From assembly GCF_011250555.1 (NCBI RefSeq), contig NZ_JAANMZ010000003.1:62001-126000 (forward strand): a stretch of 64,000 nucleotides of DNA. Direction: 5' to 3'. This DNA comes from Bacillus sp. MM2020_4. Lineage in GTDB: Bacteria > Bacillota > Bacilli > Bacillales > Cytobacillaceae. The notes beneath the pieces are model-generated. The model did not search any database and had not been told where the DNA came from. It worked only from the letters and a program-made list of their open reading frames with translations. Below are positions 28,500 through 36,976 of the stretch, one piece after another; position 1 is the first letter of the stretch; every line of letters starts with the position of its first letter. The translations under genes and the position numbers were made by a program.

Positions 28500-28736
28500 A
28501 TGCATAATTTTCAGAATGGTTTACAATTATTAGGAATGGATCATTACCAAGTTGGTCCAATTGTTCCTATAGATCCTCAGAGCCAAGATATGCGGTTGAT
28601 TGGATTTCGTTGCGGGGGCTGCGGATTTCGTTGTGGCGGCTGCGGTTTTCGATGTGGAGGTTGCGGCGGCTGCTTCGGTGGCGGCTGTTTCGGTTTCGGT
28701 TTCGGCTGTTTTGGATTCGGTATCGGTTTTATATAG
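28500..28736 (+). CDS. hcaA: Heterocycloanthracin/sonorensin-family RiPP precursor
   Basis: The 78-residue peptide starts at ATG 28500 behind GGGGAGGA (an upstream in-frame TTG has none). Residues 1-31 form a leader (NFQNGLQLLGMDHYQ segment). The core from about residue 32 is three FRCGGCG units, then GGCFGGGC and a tail of alternating Phe/Gly with one more Cys: nine Cys, no Ser or Thr, no acidic residue. Cys-rich repeats plus adjacent cyclodehydratase, leader-binding and dehydrogenase genes identify it as the substrate, in which Cys become thiazoles and the leader is later removed. Family resemblance comes from leader style, composition and context. Related sonorensin is antibacterial; activity here is unknown. 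Confidence 0.85.
   Translation: MHNFQNGLQLLGMDHYQVGPIVPIDPQSQDMRLIGFRCGGCGFRCGGCGFRCGGCGGCFGGGCFGFGFGCFGFGIGFI
28602..28664 (+). repeat. Three 21-bp repeats coding the RiPP core
   Basis: Units 28602-28622, 28623-28643 and 28644-28664 each encode G-F-R-C-G-G-C. They differ mostly at third codon positions, so the peptide repeat is conserved more than the DNA, which points to selection rather than very recent duplication. Confidence 0.9.
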
Positions 28737-28773
28737 TTGTCTTGGAGTCTCAGAAAATAATAGTTATGTTTCG

Positions 28774-28821
28774 AAAAAAGTGCCCCTGCGCGAACATGTG
28801 CGGCAGGAGGCACTTTTTTTT
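28774..28821 (+). terminator. Terminator between RiPP precursor and modification genes
   Basis: AAAAAAGTGCCCCTGC (28774-28789) pairs with GCAGGAGGCACTTTTTTTT with small mismatches. Partial read-through would give much more precursor mRNA than enzyme mRNA. Confidence 0.85.
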
Positions 28822-28899
28822 GTTTATTCTAATGGACAAATTAAAGGACATAAAATGGTAGGGGATCATTAGGATTGCTTTGAATGAAGGAGGAGTTGA

Positions 28900-30846
28900 A
28901 TGACAAAACTTACCCCGTCCACACGTTTAAAGGTCAAAAGGGATTCATTTTACCTGCCAGATCCAAAAGGTGGTGTGTATTTTAGAAATAACGTAAGTTC
29001 ATTTCGAATGGAAGGACATACGATTTACCAATGGATTGAACAATTAATGCCGATGTTTAACGGGGAGAAATCACTGGGAGAATTAACAGAGGGATTAACG
29101 GCACCGTATCGCAACAGGGTATTTGAGATTGGTGAAACGTTGTACAAGAGTGGCTTTGTTCGCGATGTAAGCCAAGATAGGAAACATGATTTAAACCCAA
29201 AAGTGCTGGAAAAGTATGCTTCACAAATTGAATTTATCGAGAATTTTGTGGATTCCGGAGCGTATCGTTTTCAAGAATACCGTCAGACTAAAGTTCTGGT
29301 TATCGGTTCTGGACCGCTAATGGTTTCACTTTCTTCCGCATTAATTGAATCGGGACTTCCCAAATTCCATTTCATCTTAACTGACTCAGTCCCTACAAAT
29401 CAATTGCGGATAAATGAGTTAGTACGCAATGCCTACAATGCTGACTCTGATGTAGAGGTTGAGCAAATACCATTTGAAAAAAGGGACGAAAGGAGTTTTT
29501 GGCAAGAGGCTTTGCTTCCGTATGATTGGATTCTATATGTCACACAGGATGGAAATGTAAAAGAACTAAAGGATCTGAATATGGTTTGCAAAGAGCAAAG
29601 GAAGACATTTTTGCCTGCCATATATTTAGAGCATGTGGGGCTTGCTGGTCCATTGGTACACCCGGAATCAAAGGGGTGCTGGGAGTCCGCCTGGCGTCGA
29701 ATCCATCAATCCTCCTTGCAAAGAGAGCGGCAGCCGCAATCTTACTCTACCACTACTGGATCCATTCTGGCCAATGTCACCGTATTCGAACTTTTTAAGA
29801 AGGCAACAGGAATTGCAGGATCAGATCAGGGTAATAAAATTTATAAACTCGATCTTGAAACGCTGGAGGGAGACTGGATTTCATACATCAAACATCCATT
29901 GGTGACAAATAAAAGGGTCTCGCCCAGACTAGTGGAAGATCTCGATGTAAGGATAAAGCAAGAAAAGAGTAAAAATGAATCCTCAAGTAACTTCTTGGAA
30001 TACTTCAATCTATTAACATCTGAAGAAACAGGAATTTTCCATACCTGGGAGGAGCGAGACTTGAAACAGCTCCCTCTTTCGCAGTGCTATGTTCAAGCGG
30101 TTAATCCAGTCTCAGAGGGACCGGCAGATCTCCTGCCAGAGGTTACCTGTTCGGGTCTTACACATGAGGAGGCAAGGCGGGAAGCGGGGCTGACTGGCAT
30201 TGAAATGTATGTTTCACAATTGTTCAAGGCATGTTGTAAACAAATTGATATGGCTGGTGAAAACATTTCAAGGGGCATGATAGGAATTGGTGCAGGAGAA
30301 ATAGTCGAAGAGGCGGTTTGCCGCGGTTTACAATCTTATTTAGTGGAAGAATTGAGAAATAAAAAGGTGGATCCATTGAATCCTGTTTTTCGCGTACAAT
30401 TAGGAGAAATTGAAGATCAACACTGTAGATATTATTTAAAAACCTTAACGACCCTAAATGGTGCACCGACCATCGGTTTAGAAAATGAAATACTAGGTTT
30501 CCCTGTAATATGGGTAAAGTCGCAAGGGCGAAAATACACTGGTACAGGTTTAAATACAACTTTGGCTTTACGAATGGCCTTACAACAAGCGCTTTCGGAT
30601 AAACAAAATCAGCTGCATGCAACCGAAAGGACAACGGAATCAGCTGTTTTTCTGAAAGAAAAAGAATTTAAACTCGGAATCCCATCTTGTGAAGAAATCA
30701 CGCAGTTGGAGCTCTTGCAATCTTCCATTCAGGTATTGAACGACAACAATAAACGCCTTCTCGTTTATGATCTGACATTCGAGCCTTTTTTAAAACAGGA
30801 ATTGGCGGGGGTGTATGGTGTGAAGGTTCGAGAGGAGGACTCCTGA
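28900..30846 (+). CDS. hcaF: Ocin-ThiF-like leader-peptide-binding protein of the TOMM cluster
   Basis: The 648-residue protein belongs to the thiazole-containing bacteriocin maturation (Ocin-ThiF-like, F protein) family. Residues about 8-95 look like a RiPP recognition element, a PqqD-like winged helix (VKRDSFYLPDPKGGVYFRNN). A ThiF/E1-like Rossmann segment follows (KVLVIGSGPLMVSLSSAL, from 131). In the heterocycloanthracin system HcaF binds the precursor leader and presents it to the cyclodehydratase HcaD. Start ATG after GAAGGAGGAG. Its stop overlaps the next start (TGATG). No strong promoter was found after the terminator upstream. Confidence 0.85.
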   Translation: MTKLTPSTRLKVKRDSFYLPDPKGGVYFRNNVSSFRMEGHTIYQWIEQLMPMFNGEKSLGELTEGLTAPYRNRVFEIGETLYKSGFVRDVSQDRKHDLNPKVLEKYASQIEFIENFVDSGAYRFQEYRQTKVLVIGSGPLMVSLSSALIESGLPKFHFILTDSVPTNQLRINELVRNAYNADSDVEVEQIPFEKRDERSFWQEALLPYDWILYVTQDGNVKELKDLNMVCKEQRKTFLPAIYLEHVGLAGPLVHPESKGCWESAWRRIHQSSLQRERQPQSYSTTTGSILANVTVFELFKKATGIAGSDQGNKIYKLDLETLEGDWISYIKHPLVTNKRVSPRLVEDLDVRIKQEKSKNESSSNFLEYFNLLTSEETGIFHTWEERDLKQLPLSQCYVQAVNPVSEGPADLLPEVTCSGLTHEEARREAGLTGIEMYVSQLFKACCKQIDMAGENISRGMIGIGAGEIVEEAVCRGLQSYLVEELRNKKVDPLNPVFRVQLGEIEDQHCRYYLKTLTTLNGAPTIGLENEILGFPVIWVKSQGRKYTGTGLNTTLALRMALQQALSDKQNQLHATERTTESAVFLKEKEFKLGIPSCEEITQLELLQSSIQVLNDNNKRLLVYDLTFEPFLKQELAGVYGVKVREEDS

Positions 30847-32783
30847 TGGCCGCCCATATTCTCATTAATGGAGATGGTTTATTAGCGGACTATGTCTTTG
30901 ATCATCTGTCTGGTAATCATCCCGTTAGGCGTCAAAGCCTATTTGAAGAGGTTCCGGAAGAAACAGAAATAGCTCTGGTTCTGCACGATGACTGGAAGCC
31001 AGCCATCTATCAAAAAGCAGAAGAAAAATATAGGAAAAAAGGTATCCCGTGGCTTAGGGGTTTTGTTTCATTTGGGGAAGGAATTATTGGTCCTTTTGTA
31101 CACCCTGATAGTGCAGGCTGTTCTTGCTGCGCAGATATTCGGCGCTTGATAGCTGGATCCGATCGGAAAGAAATGTGGCAGTTGCAGCTAAGGAGGGCAG
31201 CAGGCAAAAGTGGAAATCGAGATGCATGGGCATCAAGAACAGGTCTATCACAAATGGCATCTTTAATTTGTAAGGAAGTGGATAGGGTTCTTCAAAGGAA
31301 GCCCAGCCATTTAGAAGAAAGGGTTTTCATTTTGAACCTGAGAACGTTAACCAATTCTATTCACCTTTTCTTACCAGATCCCTTGTGCCCGATTTGCAGT
31401 CCATTACCTGATGATACAGTAGAATTAGCTCAAATTAAGTTAAAATCTAGTCCTAAATTTAATGGAAGTGGTTATCGCAGCCTTTCTATGGATGAATTTA
31501 AAACAGTACTGGCCAAGGACTATCTGGATTACCGAACTGGTATCATGAATGGAAAAATGCAGGATTTCACGCTGCCATTTGCTGATGTTTTAGTGAACAT
31601 GCCATTATTTGAAGTGGACGAGGGAGTTGCGGGCCGGTCTAACTCCTATGAAATGAGTGAGCTGACTGCCATTTTAGAGGGGCTGGAACGATATTGCGGG
31701 ATCGGTCCTCGAGGAAAAAGGAAAGTAGTTCGTGATAGTTATCATAATGTAAAGCAAAATGCACTAAATCCTGCAAGTGTTGGTTTGCATGAAAAGGAAC
31801 AATATGCCACGCCCCATTTTCCGTTTAAACCGTTTCATCCTGATGTCCCAATGAATTGGGTTTGGGGATATTCGTTTTCTCAAGAACGTCCCATACTTGT
31901 ACCAGAGTTACTCGCTTATTACAGTCTGGGGAATGGTGAGGGATTTGTTTATGAAACCTCCAATGGATGTGCCTTAGGGGGAAGTATAGAAGAAGCTATT
32001 TTCCATGCCATAATGGAAGTTGTCGAGCGAGATTCATTCTTGATAACTTGGTATGCAAAACTCCCCCTACCGCGTCTTGACATTCGTTCGGTGAACGATA
32101 AAGAATTACAGCTGATGATTGAGCGGATACGAGAAGTGGCGGGATATGACCTTCATATGTTCAATTCGACAATGGAACATGGAATTCCAAGCGTGTGGGC
32201 AGTGGCAAAGAACAGAAGATCAAAGGGTGTAAATCTCATTTGTGCAGCTGGTGCTAGCCTTGATCCAGTATCGGCTGTAAAAAGTGCTATTTACGAGCTT
32301 GCAGGAATGATGGTGCATGACGAAAAATTGGAGGCAAACCAGCAGAAATATCAAAAAATGTTACAGAATTCCTTTGCCGTACGCAGCATGGAGGATCATG
32401 GTTTGCTCTATGGGCTGCGAGAAGCAGAGGAACGGCTGAATTTTTTATTAGATGATCAACGTCCGTTATGTACATTTGCGGAAGAATTCAAGGAACCGCC
32501 CGCAAACACTGATTTGCTTGAAGATCTTCAGGATATTCTTCAAAGGTTCCGCCGATTAGATCTTGAGGTCATTGTGGTGGACCAAACGTCACCGATAACC
32601 AAACGGAATGGATTATTCTGTGTGAAAGTATTAATCCCAGGTATGTTGCCGATGACATTCGGACATCACCTAACTCGTGTAAAAGGACTGGAGAGGGTTC
32701 TTAGCGTGCCAATGAAACTTGGATTTATGAAACAGCCTTTATCGTATGAACAGCTTAATCCATATCCCCACCCATTCCCATAA
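30846..32783 (+). CDS. hcaD: Fused cyclodehydratase C-domain/YcaO protein (azoline-forming)
   Basis: The 645-residue fusion has an N-terminal E1-like domain with zinc cysteines (C92, C94, C95 and CPIC at 181-184) and a YcaO domain from about 205. YcaO ATP-site residues lie in RSNSYEMSELTAILEGLERY (264-283) and EVVERDSF (391-398, Glu391/Glu394). The extreme C-terminus PYPHPFP is the proline-rich PxPxP tail that places azoline-forming YcaO catalytic ends. It would use ATP to cyclise core Cys to thiazolines. One-base overlap with hcaF implies coupled translation. Confidence 0.93.
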   Translation: MAAHILINGDGLLADYVFDHLSGNHPVRRQSLFEEVPEETEIALVLHDDWKPAIYQKAEEKYRKKGIPWLRGFVSFGEGIIGPFVHPDSAGCSCCADIRRLIAGSDRKEMWQLQLRRAAGKSGNRDAWASRTGLSQMASLICKEVDRVLQRKPSHLEERVFILNLRTLTNSIHLFLPDPLCPICSPLPDDTVELAQIKLKSSPKFNGSGYRSLSMDEFKTVLAKDYLDYRTGIMNGKMQDFTLPFADVLVNMPLFEVDEGVAGRSNSYEMSELTAILEGLERYCGIGPRGKRKVVRDSYHNVKQNALNPASVGLHEKEQYATPHFPFKPFHPDVPMNWVWGYSFSQERPILVPELLAYYSLGNGEGFVYETSNGCALGGSIEEAIFHAIMEVVERDSFLITWYAKLPLPRLDIRSVNDKELQLMIERIREVAGYDLHMFNSTMEHGIPSVWAVAKNRRSKGVNLICAAGASLDPVSAVKSAIYELAGMMVHDEKLEANQQKYQKMLQNSFAVRSMEDHGLLYGLREAEERLNFLLDDQRPLCTFAEEFKEPPANTDLLEDLQDILQRFRRLDLEVIVVDQTSPITKRNGLFCVKVLIPGMLPMTFGHHLTRVKGLERVLSVPMKLGFMKQPLSYEQLNPYPHPFP

Positions 32784-32801
32784 TAGAAAAGAGGTGTAAG
32801 A

Positions 32802-34388
32802 ATGGAGCTTGAAACATTTGTCCATCATCTGCACTTTAATACGGAAAAAGTTGCTCCTCCAGATTGGCAAGTGGACTGGGAGGATGCACCGCTTCCATTT
32901 AAACTGTACCGGGACTTACCAGAGATTCCACTAAGTGCAGATGTACCGTTAACACTGGCCAAAGGGAAGGTTCAAACGGAACTGAGTCTTAAGGAACTAG
33001 GGCATTTCTTATGGTATGTATACGGTATTTCTCAGTACGCCCATACCGCTTTAATCGAAGACAACAAGAAAACAGCCGATATGAGCTATGCCCAGTTATT
33101 CCGTAGATTTGTTCCCTCAGGAGGGGCATTATATCCCAATGAATTATATGTGTATGTAAAGCTGAAGGATGCACCAGTAGGAATTTACCATTACGATGCG
33201 GCTCACCACCGCCTCCTATTACTGCGGGAAGGAAATTACGATTCCTACTTATCAAGAAGTCTTGGAAATAGCTATGATCTTTCTGAAAGTTTTTGTACTG
33301 TTTTTGTCACGACATTTTTTTGGAAGAACTTTTACAAATACAATAATTTTTCCTACAGGCTCCAAGGGCTTGATGCCGGTGTGCTAATAGGGCAATCTTT
33401 AGAAGTGGCCAATGCGATGGGGATAACGCCTGCGGTATGCTACCAATTTCTCGATAAGTCGATTAATCATCTGCTTGGGCTGTCAGATCAGGATGAAAGT
33501 GTATATGCGGTTATTCCTTTATCTGTTAATCCAAACATCTATCGTGCAGATAACCAATATAGTAAACTGGAAGGTGTTTCTGCCACTGAATTGTGCCGGG
33601 AAGTGCCACTGTTGGAGCCTTTTTCCGATAACCGCTCAAAGAGGGTTATCGATTATCCTAGTATAAGAAAATTAAATGGAGCATCAATGTTTGAAACAAC
33701 AGAGTCAATTGTGAAGATAAAGAAAGAAAGTAATGTGAAACATTCCTTAGATTCGGAAATAATTTTTCTTCCCTTCGCTGAGCACTTTTCATACGATCTT
33801 GCATCCATTTTTAGAGAGCGGCATTCTCCAGATCTTGATTTTATTATCGGAAGGGTGAGTCTATTACAACTTTCCGTTTTGTTAAAAGAAACATTTTCCT
33901 TCTCGTATCTTAGTGACCTTGACGACAGACAGGGGGGGATTGAGAACCGTGTTTCGTTAAATGGCTGTTTTTATAATGTGGAAGGAGTTCCAAACGGTGC
34001 CTACGCGTATGACAAAAGCGCTCATGCACTTCGAAGAATAGCTCGGGGGGATTTTCGGGAGTATTTACAAAATGGATTAACAATGCCCAATGTAAATCTG
34101 TTCCAAGTTCCACTAGTACTGCATGTCATTGGAGACCGGGAACACCTCAAAAAGGAATTGGGATATAGAGGATATCGCATTCAACAAATGGAAGCAGGCA
34201 TACTCTTGCAACGATTGCTTTTGGTATCGTGTGCATTAGGAATGGGAGGACATCCGTTATTAGGATTTGACGTGAACCCATGTGATGAACTTTACGGGAT
34301 TGATTCGAAAGAAAAAACAAGCTTAATCCAAATCCCGGTCGGTCCCTATCGTCCCCGCGCCTGGTTAAAAGGAAGGCTGCATACCTAG
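32802..34388 (+). CDS. SagB-type FMN dehydrogenase of the TOMM cluster
   Basis: The 528-residue protein holds two nitroreductase-like domains in tandem. The first has RRFVPSGGALYPNEL (101-115), the hallmark flavin-site motif of SagB-type thiazoline/oxazoline dehydrogenases; the second begins near 285. It would oxidise thiazolines made by HcaD to thiazoles using FMN. It starts 18 bp after hcaD with AAAAGAGGTG and ends the operon at a strong terminator. The second domain lacks an obvious copy of the Ser-Gly-Gly motif and may be structural. Confidence 0.9.
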   Translation: MELETFVHHLHFNTEKVAPPDWQVDWEDAPLPFKLYRDLPEIPLSADVPLTLAKGKVQTELSLKELGHFLWYVYGISQYAHTALIEDNKKTADMSYAQLFRRFVPSGGALYPNELYVYVKLKDAPVGIYHYDAAHHRLLLLREGNYDSYLSRSLGNSYDLSESFCTVFVTTFFWKNFYKYNNFSYRLQGLDAGVLIGQSLEVANAMGITPAVCYQFLDKSINHLLGLSDQDESVYAVIPLSVNPNIYRADNQYSKLEGVSATELCREVPLLEPFSDNRSKRVIDYPSIRKLNGASMFETTESIVKIKKESNVKHSLDSEIIFLPFAEHFSYDLASIFRERHSPDLDFIIGRVSLLQLSVLLKETFSFSYLSDLDDRQGGIENRVSLNGCFYNVEGVPNGAYAYDKSAHALRRIARGDFREYLQNGLTMPNVNLFQVPLVLHVIGDREHLKKELGYRGYRIQQMEAGILLQRLLLVSCALGMGGHPLLGFDVNPCDELYGIDSKEKTSLIQIPVGPYRPRAWLKGRLHT

Positions 34389-34409
34389 GAGAGCCAAATG
34401 TAAGCAAAG

Positions 34410-34453
34410 AAAAACCCTAGAAACCGTGTTAAAACGCAGTTTCTAGGGTTTTT
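34410..34453. terminator. Bidirectional terminator between TOMM operon and rpsD
   Basis: AAAAACCCTAGAAAC pairs perfectly with GTTTCTAGGGTTTTT around a 14-nt loop. Confidence 0.9.
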
Positions 34454-34480
34454 GAAATTACTCTTTAGGAAACAAATCAA

Positions 34481-35083
34481 TTAACGTGAGTAGAACTCAA
34501 CGATGAATGTTTCGTTAATTTCAGCAGCAAGTTCAGAACGCTCTGGTAAGCGAGTGAATGTACCTTCTAATTTGTCTGCATCAAATGTTAAGTAATCAGG
34601 AATGAAGTTTGTCACTTCGATTGCTTCTTTGATGACGTCAAGGTTGCGTGACTTTTCACGAACGCTGATTGTTTGACCAGGAGCTACGCGGTATGATGGG
34701 ATATCTACGCGAGAACCATCAACCATAATGTGTCCGTGGTTAACTAATTGACGTGCTGCACGACGAGTGCGAGCAAGACCTAAACGGTAAACTAGGTTGT
34801 CTAGGCGTGATTCAAGAAGAATCATGAAGTTTTCGCCGTGAACGCCGCTCATTTTGCCAGCCTTAACGAAAAGGTTGCGGAATTGGCGCTCATTTACACC
34901 ATACATATGACGAAGCTTTTGCTTCTCTTGTAATTGCAATCCGTATTCAGAAAGCTTTTTGCGTTGGTTTGGACCATGTTGTCCAGGAGCGTAAGGACGC
35001 TTTTCTAATTCTTTACCTGTGCCGCTTAGAGAGATTCCAAGACGACGGGATATTTTCCAGCTAGAGCCAGTATAACGAGCCAT
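34481..35083 (-). CDS. rpsD: 30S ribosomal protein S4
   Basis: The 200-residue primary 16S-binding protein starts with the usual [20 protein letters not shown]. It contains the S4 RNA-binding domain ([20 protein letters not shown], about 92-111). AAGGAGGAG precedes the ATG at 35083. In B. subtilis it is a lone gene autoregulated through its leader; the 185-nt leader here fits that arrangement. Confidence 0.98.
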   Translation of the reverse strand: MARYTGSSWKISRRLGISLSGTGKELEKRPYAPGQHGPNQRKKLSEYGLQLQEKQKLRHMYGVNERQFRNLFVKAGKMSGVHGENFMILLESRLDNLVYRLGLARTRRAARQLVNHGHIMVDGSRVDIPSYRVAPGQTISVREKSRNLDVIKEAIEVTNFIPDYLTFDADKLEGTFTRLPERSELAAEINETFIVEFYSR

Positions 35084-35269
35084 GAATGACTCCTCCTTCG
35101 TGTTTTTATTTTGGTAAAATAAAAACCGTTAAGAAACACAATAATAGTCATTTTGTTTTCATGCACCATCGCCCTAGCAGCGGAGGGTTACTCGATGCAC
35201 CATCACAAAGGTGTGAGGAACAAAATGAGCCAGTTAAGTTTATTCTTATAGGCTGCAATATTTTACACA
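35084..35269 (-). promoter_or_regulatory. Long rpsD leader, probable S4 autoregulatory element
   Basis: About 185 nt separate the predicted start site from the rpsD ATG. On the minus strand the leader has paired elements such as CTCATTTTGTT with AACAAAATGA, repeated GATGGTGCAT blocks (around 35211-35180), and an AT hairpin TTTTTATTTTACC/GGTAAAATAAAAA-like fold near the start codon. Bacillus S4 represses its own mRNA through a pseudoknotted leader. Identity is inferred from position, not a verified fold. Confidence 0.55.
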
Positions 35270-35275
35270 AGGAGT

Positions 35276-35305
35276 ATTATATAATTTTTATTCCTTAATA
35301 GTCAA
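35276..35305 (-). promoter_or_regulatory. Sigma-A promoter of rpsD
   Basis: On the minus strand TTGACT (35305-35300), 18 bp, TATAAT (35281-35276). The remaining 35306-35454 is very AT-rich and should carry the dgcP promoter; TATAAT at about 35402 is a weak candidate. Confidence 0.75.
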
Positions 35306-35454
35306 GTTTATTTGTTCTAAACAAAGATAAGTATCGAAAAACAATTTATAAAAAAATAATAAATTATTCAAAAAAATATAACAAAAGTATCCCAATATTA
35401 TCTATAATTAGGTTACGATGTATATATATGGAATTAAAATAGGTGAGATGATAA

Positions 35455-36894
35455 ATGTTCGATCTTGAAGGAGATTTACTATTGGATGTTGTGAAATATA
35501 AAAAATTATTTCAAATAGCGGAAAGACTTCATTTATCCCTTGATGTAGATGTCTTATTAGGGGAATTATTTATTGTACTAAAAGAAATTTATCCCAATTT
35601 CTCATATCAATTACTTCTTTCAATGGATACATATAGCCATAATGACCTTCCTATTATTGACCTTGAATACGATGGTGAAAATATTGCTGCCATACAGGCA
35701 TTTGAATCCGGCGCTGTTCAATTTGAGAGTACTCAAACGGGACATGCTGTCCTTTATGCACCCCTAAAAGGGAAGCGGGAGATCTATGGGGTCCTACAGG
35801 TGATTGCACCTCATACAAAGGGATTTCCTATAAACGATGTAGAGTTTATGGCATTATTATCGAGCTGTGCGGGAGGAGCGTTGGAAAACGCTCAGTTATA
35901 TCAACTATCACTACGAACTATTTCTGACCTGCAATTAATAAACGAAACCTCACACCAACTAAATTCTAACCGGCCGATGGCTGAGACTTTTGAATTTATG
36001 TCTACACAAATTAAGACATCTTTTGAAGCGAACGAGGTTGGTTTTTTTCTATTTTCCCAAAAACAAACAAAAGCAAAAATACTTCCAGGGTCAACCCCCT
36101 ACTTTTTCACAAGGCAGGCCCGAGTCTATGTAAACCACATAATAGAAAAGTTGCAAAAGGAAAACGAACCGCTTTTTATAGGGGATTTTACTCTTCCAGA
36201 AAAAAATCATGGAACAAGCTTTCATTCTATTATGGCTGTACCAGTAGTTGTCGGCGAAAGATTAAGAGGCTTTTGCATGATCATGCATCATTGTCCATAT
36301 TTCTTTACCTTTGAGTCTTTTACGCTTCTTCAGTCGCTGGTGCACCATACTTCATTAGCGTTAACCAACTCCATGCTGAGAGAAGAATTAAAAATAATGG
36401 TTACCACTGACCATTTGACAAAACTTCATTCGCGAAAATTTTTGGATGAAAAAATTCAGTGTTCCATGAAGAACGACGAGGAAGGTACCTTTATTTTGCT
36501 GGATATTGATAATTTTAAAGAAATAAATGATACATATGGACATCAAATTGGTGATGAAGTGTTAATACAAGTCGCCAATCTTATAAGGGGAAACATGCGC
36601 GAACATGATATTGGTGCCCGTTGGGGTGGCGAAGAGCTCGCCATTTATCTTCCTAAAGTTCCTTTAGATACAGGAGCAGCAATAGCGTGTCGGTTGGTAA
36701 AAAAAGTTGCAAAACGTTCCAAGCCTCATATTACGGTTTCATGTGGCGTTTCTTATTGGAATAAAGAGAGTAAAGATTCCTATCAATCCTTATTTAAAAG
36801 GGCTGATGAGGCGTTATATATGGCAAAAGAAACCGGAAAGAACAAAGTTGTGATAGAAGGCAATCATAGTAGGGTAAATGAGGCACTCATTTAA
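35455..36894 (+). CDS. dgcP: GAF-GGDEF diguanylate cyclase (DgcP/YtrP-like)
   Basis: The 479-residue protein has two GAF-like sensor regions (about 15-145 and 165-310) and a GGDEF domain (about 325-470). The active loop reads GGEEL and an RxxD inhibitory site (REHD) lies five residues before it, so both catalysis and c-di-GMP feedback look possible. LDIDNFKEINDTYGHQIGDE is intact. It would make c-di-GMP from GTP in the cytoplasm and affect motility or matrix. B. subtilis DgcP (YtrP) is about 100 residues longer. Confidence 0.88.
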   Translation: MFDLEGDLLLDVVKYKKLFQIAERLHLSLDVDVLLGELFIVLKEIYPNFSYQLLLSMDTYSHNDLPIIDLEYDGENIAAIQAFESGAVQFESTQTGHAVLYAPLKGKREIYGVLQVIAPHTKGFPINDVEFMALLSSCAGGALENAQLYQLSLRTISDLQLINETSHQLNSNRPMAETFEFMSTQIKTSFEANEVGFFLFSQKQTKAKILPGSTPYFFTRQARVYVNHIIEKLQKENEPLFIGDFTLPEKNHGTSFHSIMAVPVVVGERLRGFCMIMHHCPYFFTFESFTLLQSLVHHTSLALTNSMLREELKIMVTTDHLTKLHSRKFLDEKIQCSMKNDEEGTFILLDIDNFKEINDTYGHQIGDEVLIQVANLIRGNMREHDIGARWGGEELAIYLPKVPLDTGAAIACRLVKKVAKRSKPHITVSCGVSYWNKESKDSYQSLFKRADEALYMAKETGKNKVVIEGNHSRVNEALI

Positions 36895-36976
36895 CTGGGT
36901 GCCCTACCGATATTACTGCCAAATACATAATCTATAGCAAAATATGAGAGCGCATTCAAATACAGGAGGGACCACT

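Noticed and set aside
28577..28872. Three overlapping frames around the RiPP precursor (PKPKQPP-rich on minus, Val/Ala-rich and Arg/Leu-rich on plus)
   Set aside because: They are other-frame readings of the Cys/Gly repeat; none has a proper ribosome site, while the 28500 frame does.
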